Positions 53,650-63,855 of a stretch of DNA of 64,000 nt are shown piece after piece (position 1 is the stretch's first letter; every line of letters starts with the position of its first letter). The DNA comes from Armatimonadota bacterium (lineage in GTDB: Bacteria; Armatimonadota; UBA5829; DTJY01): positions 1-64,000 of the forward strand of contig JAGONM010000014.1 of the NCBI GenBank assembly GCA_017993055.1, read 5' to 3'. The notes under the pieces are model-generated. The model was given only the letters and a program-made list of their open reading frames with translations, searched no databases and was not told where the DNA came from. Position numbers and translations under genes: made by a program.

Positions 53650-55122
53650 ATGCTCGATCAACTCAAGAAACTTGTCGGACATTCCGCGGTATACGGCTTC
53701 GGGGTGATGAGTCTGAAGATTTCTCCGCTGATTCTCACCCCATTGTTCTTGCACAGGTTCTCCCGATCTCAGTATGGCACGATGGAGGTGCTGAACACAT
53801 TTTCCGCCAATCTGCAGGTCGTAATGATGCTCGGCATCGGTTCGGTGCTCATAAAAGTGTACATGAACGATTGCCGGGATCAGCGGGAAAAGCGGGAACT
53901 AATGAGTTCCGTGCTGGGGTTCGCCGTGGCGCTCGGCATAGCGCTGGTGATCGTTTCCTACTTTGCCAGGGGTTTCCTCGCATCACTGCTCATCAGCAGC
54001 TCGACTCAGGGCATTCTGGTCCTCCTCACAGCCGTATCCTGCGCTTTCATCTTCGTTGACCGGCTGGCGGTGCTGGCCATCAGGGCAAAGCAGTGGCCCG
54101 GATGGTATCTGGTCATCAACTTCGCCCACGTGATCGCCGTAGTCGGTCTGAACCTGTATCTGGTTGGGTATCTCAGGTGGGGGGTATACGGTACTCAGCT
54201 TGCGGCTGTTCTGGTCGCGGCGTTTACGGTCGCCATGGGGCTGATTCTGATTCGAAGCGATCTCGGCTTGCAGTTCTCGTGGCCTAGACTGCGCTACGTG
54301 CTGACGCTGTCTCTGCCTCTCATCCCGGTATCTCTGGCCCCTTGGGTTTTGAACTCATCCGACAGATACTTTCTGACAGCTATGCACGGTCTCGATGCCA
54401 CGGGCATATACGGCGTTGGATACAAGTTCGGGCAGATGACAACCACAATGATCGTTCAGGCGTTCCAACTGGCTTGGAGTCCGCTCTTCTTCGCTAACGC
54501 AAACACACCCACCGGCCCGCAGTTCTGTGCAAGCGTACTCAAGTACTACCTCACATGTCTGATCGCGATGGCGTTGGCAGTGTCCGTCTTTGCGCCCGAA
54601 CTGCTGAGAGTCATGGGTAAGCAGCAGTTCTGGAGCGCCGCCGCCTACGTGCCTTGGATCGCGCTGGCCTACGTGCTGTATGGACTGCACTTCTTCACCG
54701 TGCCGCTCTTCATCCAGGCCAACAGGGGGGCTGCCCTCAGCGTGCTTATGATCGTCATAGCTGGGCTGAATCTCGCGCTCAACTTTGTGCTGATCAAGTA
54801 CTATGCAACTGATGGGGCCGTGGCGGCCACCGTGATCTGTTTTGCGCTGCTCGCGGTCTACAGCGTCGTCTACGCGAATCGGGCGTATGCGGTCCCTTAT
54901 CCTGTAGCGGATATACTGAAGGCCGCGGCGGTATCGCTCGCGATATTCTTCGTGTACCGGACATTCCTGGCCCATTCCTGGTCCACTCTGCTGCTCAAGA
55001 GTACGTCGGCAGCTCTGTTTCCCGTGGCACTCTACGCGGCAGGGTACTTCAACGACAAGGAGAAGAGCATCCTGCGTCGGATTCCCGGCAAGGTTGCAGG
55101 AATAATACGCTCGTCTCGATAG
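53650..55122 (+). CDS. Wzx-like polysaccharide flippase
   Basis: This 490-aa MATE/MVF-superfamily membrane protein has 12 to 14 helices and would flip lipid-linked repeat units to the periplasm. It opens with LKKLVGHSAVYGFGVMSLKI and contains WVLNSSDRYFLTAMHGLDATGIYGVGYKF, the typical flippase motif in the middle, and late helices such as LMIVIAGLNLALNFVLI. It is the expected neighbour of an initiating transferase and a Wzy. The ribosome site is weak. Confidence 0.88.
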   Translation: MLDQLKKLVGHSAVYGFGVMSLKISPLILTPLFLHRFSRSQYGTMEVLNTFSANLQVVMMLGIGSVLIKVYMNDCRDQREKRELMSSVLGFAVALGIALVIVSYFARGFLASLLISSSTQGILVLLTAVSCAFIFVDRLAVLAIRAKQWPGWYLVINFAHVIAVVGLNLYLVGYLRWGVYGTQLAAVLVAAFTVAMGLILIRSDLGLQFSWPRLRYVLTLSLPLIPVSLAPWVLNSSDRYFLTAMHGLDATGIYGVGYKFGQMTTTMIVQAFQLAWSPLFFANANTPTGPQFCASVLKYYLTCLIAMALAVSVFAPELLRVMGKQQFWSAAAYVPWIALAYVLYGLHFFTVPLFIQANRGAALSVLMIVIAGLNLALNFVLIKYYATDGAVAATVICFALLAVYSVVYANRAYAVPYPVADILKAAAVSLAIFFVYRTFLAHSWSTLLLKSTSAALFPVALYAAGYFNDKEKSILRRIPGKVAGIIRSSR

Positions 55123-55142
55123 TCGCGCAATAAGGCGGATTC

Positions 55143-56030
55143 ATGATCGCGAACACAAACACGGACACTGATGTTGACACCGCGCTCAGGCGTTTCTTGG
55201 ATCTGCGCGAGGAGGAGTACAGAAGCCTCTCGACGTCACTCGCCCGCGAGGAACTCGAAGTCTTTGACTCGTACTACCCGAAGTCGCTCTATCTGCCGCC
55301 CTCAGGTGCGAGTGGTGATCGCTTCCGTCTGCGCTTTGCCAGGGGGTATCTGCGCTACATCGCATCCGAACTGATCCGGGATCGGGATCGAAAGCCCTAT
55401 GTCTTTGATGCCGGTAGTGGCCTTGGTACAGAGAGCCTGCTCTTCGCCACTCTGGGCGCGCGCGTTTTCAGCGTTGACCTGAAGAGGGAAAGACGCAAAG
55501 TTGCCGAGAAGCGTCGAACATTCTACGAACAGGCGCTTGACATCCAGCTTGACATAGAGTTCCGAACGGATTCGGTATTCAACATTCCCCGCGAACCGCA
55601 GTTCGATTACGTATGGAGCAACCAGTCCATATCCCATATTGATCCGGCAGAGGACTTCGTCGAGATGGCCCGGGACGTGTTGCTTCCCGGGGGCCAACTC
55701 GTTGTCTCAGATTCCAACGGCAATCTTCTGGGCAGGCTCGCCCTGCTGCGACGACGAGGGCTGAAGGTGCACAAGACGTTCAAGATGGGTGATACTGGGG
55801 AGGAAGTCCCATACGCGGACGAGCGGACTTTCAGCTTCGGACAGATTCAGGAGTTGCTCAGGAAAAGCGGCCTGGATGTCGTCCATGCCGAGTGCATGGG
55901 GTTTCTCAGAGGCAGAACCGGAGAATGGGTGTTCCGGCATCTCGTTCAGCGGCTTGACAGGATGCCGGTACTCGCCACGAATCTTGGTCGGCTCTACGTG
56001 GTCGCCGGCCGCAAGCCGTCAGAGTCGTGA
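55143..56030 (+). CDS. class I SAM-dependent methyltransferase
   Basis: This 295-aa soluble methyltransferase would methylate a sugar or lipid carrier during polymer synthesis. Motif I is YVFDAGSGLGTESLLFATLG, then acidic Asp in RVFSVDLKRERR, motif IV FDYVWSNQSISHIDP, and VLLPGGQLVVSDSNG. The last third is a beta/alpha cap. AAGGCGG precedes the ATG. Acceptor unknown. Confidence 0.82.
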   Translation: MIANTNTDTDVDTALRRFLDLREEEYRSLSTSLAREELEVFDSYYPKSLYLPPSGASGDRFRLRFARGYLRYIASELIRDRDRKPYVFDAGSGLGTESLLFATLGARVFSVDLKRERRKVAEKRRTFYEQALDIQLDIEFRTDSVFNIPREPQFDYVWSNQSISHIDPAEDFVEMARDVLLPGGQLVVSDSNGNLLGRLALLRRRGLKVHKTFKMGDTGEEVPYADERTFSFGQIQELLRKSGLDVVHAECMGFLRGRTGEWVFRHLVQRLDRMPVLATNLGRLYVVAGRKPSES

Positions 56031-56060
56031 ATCTGTTTCGTCTATCGTGAGGTAGATTTC

Positions 56061-57767
56061 ATGCTGCTTTCGAGGAGCCTGAAGAAGAAAATACGCGAAA
56101 TGGCGAGCAGACGAATCTGGGCGCCTGCCGCCTCGGTCCTCGTCCGTATAGGCGGATCGCCGCTCGCGCAGAGTATCGCCCGGCTGAGGGTGACGCGAGT
56201 CCTTGCGGCCGCGATCTCCTTCACATTGCAGGTGATAGTGTTCGGCGCGTGGCGCCTTCTGAAGCGGGCCTGGCGATGGGTCCGCGGCATAGTCAAGAAG
56301 TACGAGATCACTGGATGGGTGCTTACGGTCATCGCCTCGGCGGGTCTGGCCGGTGTGCTGTTCATGCAACCCGTCTACCTCAAACTGCTTCTCGGCGCGA
56401 TCGGGCTCCTGGCATACGCGCTGATCACGTTCAGCCGGCCGCTCGTGGGTCTTCTGATCTGGCTCATCACATCGCTCGTCGTCGGCAACTTCTTCCAGAT
56501 CAAGTTCATGCCGGGCACTCCCGTCGTCACCGCCGACCGGCTCTTCATGATGGTGATGCTGGCCGCTATGCTCGCGGAGGCCAAGCGTTCCCAGGAATTT
56601 CCGAAGCTGACTCTTCTCCACCTTGCGATGTTCCTGTTCATCGGCACCATGCTGCTCGCCACATTTGCGTCCCAGAAGCCGAGGCAGGCGGCCCAGAGCG
56701 TCATGGACAGCTATCTCATGCCGATACTCGTCTACCTTTTCGCCCGCCGGTGGGTGAGCAACAGGAATGACCTGCGTCTCGTCTTCGTGAGTGTGATCCT
56801 GGTCGGAGTCTATCTGGCGGGATTCGGCATCCCGGAGTACCTGACACATAAGAACCTCTTCCGCATATACGGGACCGCGTGGCAGGAACTGGAGCTCGGC
56901 GCGGTCCGGGTCCAGGGGCCTGCCAGATCGCCCCAGGAGTTCGGGATGGTGGTCGCCGCCGCCTGGTTCCTGGCCGTGATTCGGGCGGCTGATCCTGTCT
57001 GGAAGCAGAGGCGCGTCCTCTACTGGATACTCGCGGTGATGATGGGGTTTGCCATGCTCTATACCCTCAGGCGCAGCATCTACGTAGGCTGGGTGCTCGG
57101 CACCGCCGTCCTGCTGTTCGGAAGCCGTGACTTCCGCCGGATAATGGCCCCGGTGATCGTCTTCGGCGCGATAGCGGTCGCCGCTTTCTGGGGGCCCATC
57201 ACCTCCCACCCTATCGTCAAGGGTCGTGTCACATCCGTAACCGAGATGTACGGCCGCGCGATCGTGTATACGACCTCGGTTCAGATCATAAAGGAAAACC
57301 CGCTGTTCGGAATAGGTGTGCAGAACTATGGCGAAAGAGCACGCGAGTACCTTCGTCCTTACGGCGATATCATGCCTCACCACGGCGCCAGGCTTACGTC
57401 TCCGCACAACTCATACCTGAAGATAGCCGTCGAGGGAGGCGCGCTCGCATTTGTGCCGTTTGTCGCGATGCTGGTCGGAATGCTGGCCTATTCGGTTACG
57501 GCCTATCGCCGCGCGCCGCCGGGCGTTCTCGGGAAGGGCTTCGTGCTGGCCTTCTGGGCGCTTGCCGCCGGTCACCTGTCTCAGGCCCTTACAACCGACG
57601 CATTCTTCTTCTGTCCGTACCTGAGCGCGCTGTACTTCCTTATGTTCGGCTGCATCGCCGGTGCGTACCTGAGACCCGAACCGGCGGCGGAAGTCGCCCT
57701 TGATGCCGCAGGCGGGGCTGCCGGCCGATTCCCGCGCAAGGCACGCCCGGCGCCGGTCCGGAACTAG
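56061..57767 (+). CDS. O-antigen ligase/polymerase family (Wzy-like) membrane protein
   Basis: This 568-aa membrane protein has about 12 helices and a Wzy_C/ligase signature in a periplasmic loop (ENPLFGIGVQNYG; SPHNSYLKIAVEGG). It would polymerise repeat units or join them to an acceptor. The N-terminal 80 residues are basic and possibly amphipathic. A GAGG site lies 10 nt before the ATG. Confidence 0.82.
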   Translation: MLLSRSLKKKIREMASRRIWAPAASVLVRIGGSPLAQSIARLRVTRVLAAAISFTLQVIVFGAWRLLKRAWRWVRGIVKKYEITGWVLTVIASAGLAGVLFMQPVYLKLLLGAIGLLAYALITFSRPLVGLLIWLITSLVVGNFFQIKFMPGTPVVTADRLFMMVMLAAMLAEAKRSQEFPKLTLLHLAMFLFIGTMLLATFASQKPRQAAQSVMDSYLMPILVYLFARRWVSNRNDLRLVFVSVILVGVYLAGFGIPEYLTHKNLFRIYGTAWQELELGAVRVQGPARSPQEFGMVVAAAWFLAVIRAADPVWKQRRVLYWILAVMMGFAMLYTLRRSIYVGWVLGTAVLLFGSRDFRRIMAPVIVFGAIAVAAFWGPITSHPIVKGRVTSVTEMYGRAIVYTTSVQIIKENPLFGIGVQNYGERAREYLRPYGDIMPHHGARLTSPHNSYLKIAVEGGALAFVPFVAMLVGMLAYSVTAYRRAPPGVLGKGFVLAFWALAAGHLSQALTTDAFFFCPYLSALYFLMFGCIAGAYLRPEPAAEVALDAAGGAAGRFPRKARPAPVRN

Positions 57768-57815
57768 AGCTCGGGCGACCCGCGAAGCTCCGATCGCACA
57801 CGGAGGAAGCGCATA

Positions 57816-58994
57816 GTGAACTGTGATTCGATCTCCGCGACCGGACGAATGCCGAAGGTCTGCTTCGTAAGTTGTTCGTTGCGGATGCGCGGTCTGCTGC
57901 ACCGGGTACCCGATACGCCCACCGGCGGGGCGGAGTTCCAGCAGGTCATCATGGCTCGCGCCCTCGCAGCCGCCGGAACGCCTGTCGAGTTCCTTCTGCT
58001 GTCCGAAGACGGCTTCGACGCTGAGGTGACCGACGACGGAATACCGGTAAATCTCGGCATCAGATCGCCTGTCGGGAACAGGTTTTTGCGGACGGCAAAG
58101 GCGCTGTTCAGTGTCCTGCATTCCGTCCGCAGAGTACGCGCCGACGTCTACTATGTCCGGGGAGCGTGCGCGGAAGCAGGCTACACGGGCCTCGCGTCCA
58201 GGCTCTGTCGCAAGGTGTTCGTATTCGGTGTTGCTCATAACCGGGATCTCGACGGCGGTCACGCGTCAGGCATGAACGCTCTCAACCGGTGGCTCTATAA
58301 CGCGGCGATCAGGGGCGCGTCGGCTGTGTTCGTCCAGACTGAGGAGCAGATGCGCCTTCTGCACAGCCGTTACGGGCGGGAAGGCATCCTCATCCGGAAC
58401 ATGTGTCCGATTGATCGCGCGCCGGATGACGGCATGGAACGCGACACCATCCTCTGGGTGGGCCGGTTCAGGCCGGTCAAGCGTCCTGAATGGGTGGTCG
58501 AGCTGGCATCGCGCATCCCGGACCGGCGGTTCGAGATGATCGGCGGGTTCAACGAAGCAGACCGCCCGCTCTGGCAGAGGGTCGTTGACGGCGCCGACGG
58601 GCTCGGCAATTTGAGACTTGCGGGGCAGGTCTCGGCGGGCGAAACGGAGTCTTACTACCGGCGAGCCATGATGCTCGTGCTTACCTCGGAAGCGGAGGGA
58701 TTCCCGAACGTCTTCCTGGAAGCGTGCAGAGCCGGGATACCGACGGTCACCACCTTTGACCCCGATGGCCTGATAGCCGCTCGGGGCCTTGGGTATCACT
58801 GTGGCGATATCGAGGAACTGATCGCCAGGGTCAGGGAACTCGCCGAGGACGAACAGACGCGCCGGGAGATGGGCAGGCGCGCCTTCGAATACGTGAGGGA
58901 TAATCATTCTACTGAGGCGGTCGCCGCGCGGCTGATCGAGACGTTCGGCCGCCTGGCCGCCGACAGGTCGCGCGTATCATCAGGCAGGAAATGA
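57816..58994 (+). CDS. GT4-type glycosyltransferase (paralogue A)
   Basis: This 392-aa GT-B retaining glycosyltransferase adds one sugar to the growing lipid-linked unit. It has the N-terminal Rossmann motif TPTGGAEFQQVIMARAL, then NRDLDGGHASGMNALNR, ILWVGRFRPVKRPEWVVEL, and the donor-binding SEAEGFPNVFLEACRAGIP. The start is GTG 57816 with GGAGG 9 nt upstream. It is clearly related to the next gene (shared GGAE.QQ and DPDGLI motifs), so a tandem duplication is likely. The next gene overlaps by 4 nt. Confidence 0.88.
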   Translation: MNCDSISATGRMPKVCFVSCSLRMRGLLHRVPDTPTGGAEFQQVIMARALAAAGTPVEFLLLSEDGFDAEVTDDGIPVNLGIRSPVGNRFLRTAKALFSVLHSVRRVRADVYYVRGACAEAGYTGLASRLCRKVFVFGVAHNRDLDGGHASGMNALNRWLYNAAIRGASAVFVQTEEQMRLLHSRYGREGILIRNMCPIDRAPDDGMERDTILWVGRFRPVKRPEWVVELASRIPDRRFEMIGGFNEADRPLWQRVVDGADGLGNLRLAGQVSAGETESYYRRAMMLVLTSEAEGFPNVFLEACRAGIPTVTTFDPDGLIAARGLGYHCGDIEELIARVRELAEDEQTRREMGRRAFEYVRDNHSTEAVAARLIETFGRLAADRSRVSSGRK

Positions 58995-60130
58995 ACAACG
59001 AGTTCGCGGACAGAAGATACCGGGTCTGCCTCATCTCCACCTCTCCCATCCTGAGCAAGCTGCTGCTCGGGATGAAGCCTGATTTCATGGGAGGGGCCGA
59101 AGTCCAGCAGACCCTGATCGTGGAGATGCTGAAAGACATCGGATGCGAGGTATCAGCGCTTGTGCACGACTTCGGCCAGCAGGATGAGGTCGTTACTCCT
59201 GAAGGACTCAGGCTGATCAAGGCCTACCGTCCGGGCGGCAAGTGGAAGTGGCTGTTGAAACCCTGGAAATATCCCATGTGGCTGGCGATCAAGCGTGCCG
59301 ATGCCAATCTCTACTATCAACGAGCCACCGGGACCATGACAGGGGTTCTGGCGATGCTGTGCAGGCGGTTCGGGCGTCCGTTCGTCCACGCCACTTCGAT
59401 AGACCTCGATCTCGACGGCACCAAAGAGAGTCGCCTCAACCCGATGAAGCGCATGGTCTACAGGCATGGTATTCGGCACGCGGAAATGATAGTCGTCCAG
59501 ACCGATCAGCAGAACAGCGATCTGAAGCGGCGCTTCGGGCGAGAGGGGTTCATCATCAGGAACACCTTCTCGATTCCGGAGCACGAGCCTTCGCCCGGTC
59601 GAAGCGCCGTCCTCTGGGTCGGCAGTTTCCGGGATCACAAGCATCCTGAGATGTTCCTGCAAGTTGCTCGGCGGCTTCCCGACGTGCAGTTCCTGATGGT
59701 CGGAGGGGCGTATCACTCTCACCCGCAGCTCTTCGATGGCATCATGAAGCAGTCTGAGAGCGTGCCGAACATCGAGCTGACCGGTCTGGTGCCCTACGAC
59801 GAAGTCGGGACGCACTTCGACAGGGCGGCGCTGTTCGTCTGCACGTCCGAGATGGAAGGCTTCCCGAACACTTTCCTGCAGTCCTGGAGCCGCGGCATCC
59901 CGGTCATATCCACCGTGGATCCCGACGGCCTGATTCAGCGGTACGACCTCGGCAGGTTCTGTGAGTCGCTCGACGATGTCGTCGAGGCCGTACGGCATCT
60001 GTCCTCGGATTCGCAGGCGCGCGACGACATAGGCTCCCGCGCGCGGGAGTACGTCAGGCTGAACCACCATCCGGACGCAGTGAAGGCCCGCTATCGTGAA
60101 CTGATCGAAACGGCTATGGGGCAGAGATGA
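58991..60130 (+). CDS. GT4-type glycosyltransferase (paralogue B)
   Basis: This 379-aa GT-B enzyme has FMGGAEVQQTLIVEMLKDIG near the start, LWVGSFRDHKHPEMFLQVA, SEMEGFPNTFLQSWSRGIP and VDPDGLIQRYDLG. It overlaps both neighbours by 4 nt, so the three glycosyltransferases are translationally coupled. Donor and acceptor are unknown. Confidence 0.88.
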   Translation: MNNEFADRRYRVCLISTSPILSKLLLGMKPDFMGGAEVQQTLIVEMLKDIGCEVSALVHDFGQQDEVVTPEGLRLIKAYRPGGKWKWLLKPWKYPMWLAIKRADANLYYQRATGTMTGVLAMLCRRFGRPFVHATSIDLDLDGTKESRLNPMKRMVYRHGIRHAEMIVVQTDQQNSDLKRRFGREGFIIRNTFSIPEHEPSPGRSAVLWVGSFRDHKHPEMFLQVARRLPDVQFLMVGGAYHSHPQLFDGIMKQSESVPNIELTGLVPYDEVGTHFDRAALFVCTSEMEGFPNTFLQSWSRGIPVISTVDPDGLIQRYDLGRFCESLDDVVEAVRHLSSDSQARDDIGSRAREYVRLNHHPDAVKARYRELIETAMGQR

Positions 60131-61272
60131 ACCGCGAGCAGGCAAACCGAATCACGGTCGCTCATCTGATCGGGCGTCTCAATATAGGCGGCGCGGAGGA
60201 GCAGTTGGTCTCTCTCGCGCCGGAGTTCGACGCTGGGCGCTTTCGAGTAATCGTGTGCGTTCTTCAGCCCGGGGGAACCTTGGAGAATCGCCTCGAAGCC
60301 GCCGATGTTAAGTACCATTCGTTCGGTTTTCGCCTTCGCAGCGCTCCTCTGGCGGTCTTGCGGATATGCTCCTTCTTGAAGCGGGAGAGGGTAGACGTAC
60401 TCCACATGCATATGTATCATGCCGCGCTGTACGGGCGGATCGCGGGGCTCTTGGCCAGGGTGCCGGTGATGATCACGACGGACCATGGCAAGGGGATGTG
60501 GAAGAAGCCGTGGCAGGTTGCTTTCGAGCGATACATGGTGAGGCACACGGCCCTGCGGATCGGCGTCTCTCAAGACGTAGCAGATATCATCCGCAACCGC
60601 GAGCGTGTCCCCGACGATAAACTGATAGTCGTTCGTAACGGTGTGAACGCAGAGCGTTTCCGCGCAGGCGAGGCGGAACGAGCATCGGTACGGACCGAAC
60701 TCGGGGTCACAGAACATACGTTTCTGGTCGGCACACTTGCGCGTCTCGTCGAACCGAAGGCGCTCCACGTGATGATCGAAGCCGTCTCGATTGCGTCGAA
60801 GGACGTGCCGGGCATCCGCCTCCTGATCGTTGGTGACGGGCCGCTTCGCGCGGAACTCGACAAGTGTGCCTCCGACCTCGGCGTCCGTGACGGGGTGATC
60901 TTCACTGGCGCGAGGAGCGACGTCCCGGGATTGCTCGCCGCGATGGATGTGTTCGCGCTTTCCTCGATCCGCGAGGGTCTGCCGATATCACTGCTCGAGG
61001 CGATGGCGGCCGGCAAACCGATCGTCGCTACGAGGGTGGGGGGCATTCCCGATGTGATCGCCGACCGCGAAGACGGCCTGCTGGTCGAGCCGGACGCACC
61101 GCAGGCATTCGCCGATGCGATATGTGACCTGGCTGCCGATGCCGATCTGGCGTCCCGGCTCGGGCAACGCGCGGCGGAGAAGGCGGAGTCGGATTACTCA
61201 GTCAAGGCCACCGCCCGAAAGCTGGAAGAGATATATGCGCGGTTGTCCGCGGGTCAGTCCGCCGCCGGATAG
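60127..61272 (+). CDS. GT4-type glycosyltransferase
   Basis: This 381-aa GT-B enzyme is more typical of GT4: LIGRLNIGGAEEQLVSLA, HMHMYHAALYGRIAGLLA, VPDDKLIVVRNGVNAERF, GTLARLVEPKALHVMIEAV, and the donor motif SIREGLPISLLEAMAAGKPIV (Glu pair). It is less like the two upstream paralogues than they are like each other. Confidence 0.9.
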   Translation: MNREQANRITVAHLIGRLNIGGAEEQLVSLAPEFDAGRFRVIVCVLQPGGTLENRLEAADVKYHSFGFRLRSAPLAVLRICSFLKRERVDVLHMHMYHAALYGRIAGLLARVPVMITTDHGKGMWKKPWQVAFERYMVRHTALRIGVSQDVADIIRNRERVPDDKLIVVRNGVNAERFRAGEAERASVRTELGVTEHTFLVGTLARLVEPKALHVMIEAVSIASKDVPGIRLLIVGDGPLRAELDKCASDLGVRDGVIFTGARSDVPGLLAAMDVFALSSIREGLPISLLEAMAAGKPIVATRVGGIPDVIADREDGLLVEPDAPQAFADAICDLAADADLASRLGQRAAEKAESDYSVKATARKLEEIYARLSAGQSAAG

Positions 61273-61277
61273 ACTAT

Positions 61278-62483
61278 ATGAGCAATAAACCCTACAGCGT
61301 CCCCGTCCTGATGTACCACACGGTCGGCCCGGAAATTGGCGGATGGCCATGGCCCTGGCTTACGACTCCCATCGAGGTCTTCGAGGATCAGGTCGTGGCG
61401 ATGGCTCGGGAGGGTTACATTTCCATCGGACTTGGAGACTTGTATGCGTACATGAAGGAGGGCAGGAGACTGCCCGGGAGAGCGGTCGTCCTGACCTTCG
61501 ATGACGGCTACCTTGATAACTATGTCTACGCCTATCCGATCCTCAAGAAGCACGGGTACAAGGGCACGGTCTTCGTCTCCACGGATTTCGTAGACCCTTC
61601 GCCGAAGCCTCGGAACACCTTGGACGATGTGTGGGCTGGCAGGGCCGCCCGATCCGATCTGCCCGGGCCCGGCTTTCTATCATGGGCCGAGATGCGGCGG
61701 ATGGAGTCCGAAGGCGTGATGGAGGTTCAGTCGCATACCTGTACGCACACTTGGTGTTTCAACGGGCCTCGCATCATCGATTTCCACTCGCCCGAAAGCG
61801 CCGAGAGGTATCCGTGGCTTATGTGGAATGCGCGTCCCGACCTGAAGCCTCGCTATCTCTCTGAAGATCAGAGCTCGCTCGTACCTTTTGGGACGCCTAT
61901 CTACGAGCACGGCAGGGCTCTCTCCGGGCCTCAGTATCTTCCCGACCACGAGCTTGCGGCCCATCTTGTCGAGGCAGTCGTCGGGGAGGATTTCTTCCTG
62001 CGTGCCGAGTGGAGGAACGAACTGCTGGAGATCGCACGATCATTTCGGGAAGAGCACGGGGATAGGGGGCGGATGGAGTCGGGCAGTGAGTATCTCAAGC
62101 GCGCCCGATGCGAGCTCTGTGAGAGTAAGCGCCTGCTGGAGGAGAATCTCGGCCATGAAGTGAGATTCCTCTGCTGGCCGGGAGGCGGCCGGAGTCCAGA
62201 GGTCGAGCGTCTCGCGCTGGAGGTCGGCTACGCAGCTAGCACGAAGTCCGGTAGTTCCACAGGCCGAACGCCGAACGCGCCCGGAGCCGATCCGGCGTGG
62301 ATCAACCGGATCGGATGCCAGGACGCCTGGCATTTCCGCGGTCGCAAGATCGCCTATACGGACGGCGAGTACCTGTTGTCTCGGTTGCGGGTCTTTCAGG
62401 GAGACAAGATGCATCTCTGGCCGCTGCGATTTCGCAAGATCGGCTGGCTGATCGGATACTATCTCTTGGGGAGGCGTCCGTGA
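61278..62483 (+). CDS. polysaccharide deacetylase family protein (CE4/NodB)
   Basis: This 401-aa protein contains a NodB homology domain. Motif 1 is VVLTFDDGYLDN and motif 2 is QSHTCTHTW (Zn-binding Asp-His-His set); YKGTVFVSTDFV and CWPGGGRSPEVE are also typical. It may remove N-acetyl groups from the nascent polymer. A 100-residue insertion after motif 2 is unusual. No signal peptide is seen, so action on lipid-linked precursors in the cytoplasm is possible. Confidence 0.82.
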   Translation: MSNKPYSVPVLMYHTVGPEIGGWPWPWLTTPIEVFEDQVVAMAREGYISIGLGDLYAYMKEGRRLPGRAVVLTFDDGYLDNYVYAYPILKKHGYKGTVFVSTDFVDPSPKPRNTLDDVWAGRAARSDLPGPGFLSWAEMRRMESEGVMEVQSHTCTHTWCFNGPRIIDFHSPESAERYPWLMWNARPDLKPRYLSEDQSSLVPFGTPIYEHGRALSGPQYLPDHELAAHLVEAVVGEDFFLRAEWRNELLEIARSFREEHGDRGRMESGSEYLKRARCELCESKRLLEENLGHEVRFLCWPGGGRSPEVERLALEVGYAASTKSGSSTGRTPNAPGADPAWINRIGCQDAWHFRGRKIAYTDGEYLLSRLRVFQGDKMHLWPLRFRKIGWLIGYYLLGRRP

Positions 62484-63838
62484 ATCCCTTCATGTTGCGC
62501 TCCGTCATCTATCCGGCATACAGGTTCGCGAAGCGTGATCGCGTGATGGGCTTCGTGTCCGAGTTGGCGCGAACGGAACGGTTGGGCCGCGCTGAGGTTC
62601 TCGAGTACCAGTGGTTCAAGCTGACCAGGTTGCTGGAACATGCCTGCTCCACGGTACCCTATTACTCGGAGGCCCTCCAGAGTGCGGGAATCACGCCTGC
62701 GGACATTCGGTCGCCCGATGATATGCGTCGGCTGCCCGTGCTGACCAAGGATATCATCCGCGCTGATCTGGAGCGTCTTGTCAGCACGGCAGTCCCCAGG
62801 GAGCGTATACGCAAGGACAGTACTGGCGGATCTACGGGTGAACCGACGTGGTATTATGTGGACGACAACTCGAGCCAGGCCAGGCAGGCAATCGTTCTGC
62901 GGGGAAATGGATGGTGCGGGGCGCGCATGGGCGACAGGTCGGCGACCCTGTGGGGCGCGGCGTTTGACCTGACTCCACACAAGAAGCTCAAGGGCCGGCT
63001 GAAGTCCGCCATCATGAACACGCTGTTCCTCTGCTCCTACAACCTGAACAGCGAAACGATGGCGGAGTACGCTCGAGCCCTGCAGAAGTTCCGGCCGAAG
63101 CTGCTGACCTCGTACCCGACGCCTCTCGTGACATTCGCCGAGTTCCTGCGGAACAATCCCGAGTACTCGGTTCGCCCCGGTGCGATCATCGCGTCTAGCG
63201 AGACCATGTTCGACGAACAGCGCGAGATCATCGAGCAGACATACGGATGCAGGGTGTTCAATCGCTACGGCTCAAGGGAGTTCGGCAATATTGCCCACGA
63301 GTGCAATGCGCATGGGGGACTGCATGTCAACGTGGAGCGCTTCTTTGTTGAGTATCTCAAAGAAGACGGCACACCCGCTAGACCTGGCGAGACCGGCGAG
63401 ATGCTCATCACCGATCTGGACAACTTCGGCATGCCTTTCATCCGATACAGGATCGACGATCTAGCGGTTCCGTCCGACAGGGAGTGTTCCTGCGGGCGCG
63501 GTCTGCCGATGATAGAAAAGGTCGAGGGTCGCGTGTTCGATGTCATCGTCACGCGGTCAGGGTCGCGTTTCCCGGGCACCTTCTGGACGCTGCTGTCTAG
63601 GGCGGTCCCGGGTATATCGAAGTTTCAGATCTGGCAGGCAGAGCCCTCGGGGATCGTGTTCAGGATCGTTCCGAACGCGGAGTTCAAGGAAGAATACCTA
63701 GAGAAACTGGCGGAGATCATCGCCGAGCAAACCGGAGGTGATCTCCAAGTCGAGTTCGACGTAGTGGACTCGATCCCACTCACGCGGGCGGGCAAGCATC
63801 GTTTCATCATCTCTGAGATAGGCAGATCCGGGGAATAG
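62480..63838 (+). CDS. PaaK/CapK-like adenylate-forming ligase
   Basis: This 452-aa protein of the phenylacetate-CoA ligase-like ANL family is common in capsule clusters. It carries STGGSTGEPTWYY (P-loop), SSETMFDEQREII, FNRYGSREFGNIAHEC (a Cys-rich metal site with CSCGRG) and MPFIRYRIDDLA. It may activate an acyl or amino-acid substituent for the polymer. GTG 62480 overlaps the previous stop (GTGA) and has GGGGAGG 5 nt upstream; longer in-frame extensions lie inside the previous gene. Confidence 0.85.
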   Translation: MNPFMLRSVIYPAYRFAKRDRVMGFVSELARTERLGRAEVLEYQWFKLTRLLEHACSTVPYYSEALQSAGITPADIRSPDDMRRLPVLTKDIIRADLERLVSTAVPRERIRKDSTGGSTGEPTWYYVDDNSSQARQAIVLRGNGWCGARMGDRSATLWGAAFDLTPHKKLKGRLKSAIMNTLFLCSYNLNSETMAEYARALQKFRPKLLTSYPTPLVTFAEFLRNNPEYSVRPGAIIASSETMFDEQREIIEQTYGCRVFNRYGSREFGNIAHECNAHGGLHVNVERFFVEYLKEDGTPARPGETGEMLITDLDNFGMPFIRYRIDDLAVPSDRECSCGRGLPMIEKVEGRVFDVIVTRSGSRFPGTFWTLLSRAVPGISKFQIWQAEPSGIVFRIVPNAEFKEEYLEKLAEIIAEQTGGDLQVEFDVVDSIPLTRAGKHRFIISEIGRSGE

Positions 63839-63855
63839 CAGGACACCCGAGCATC

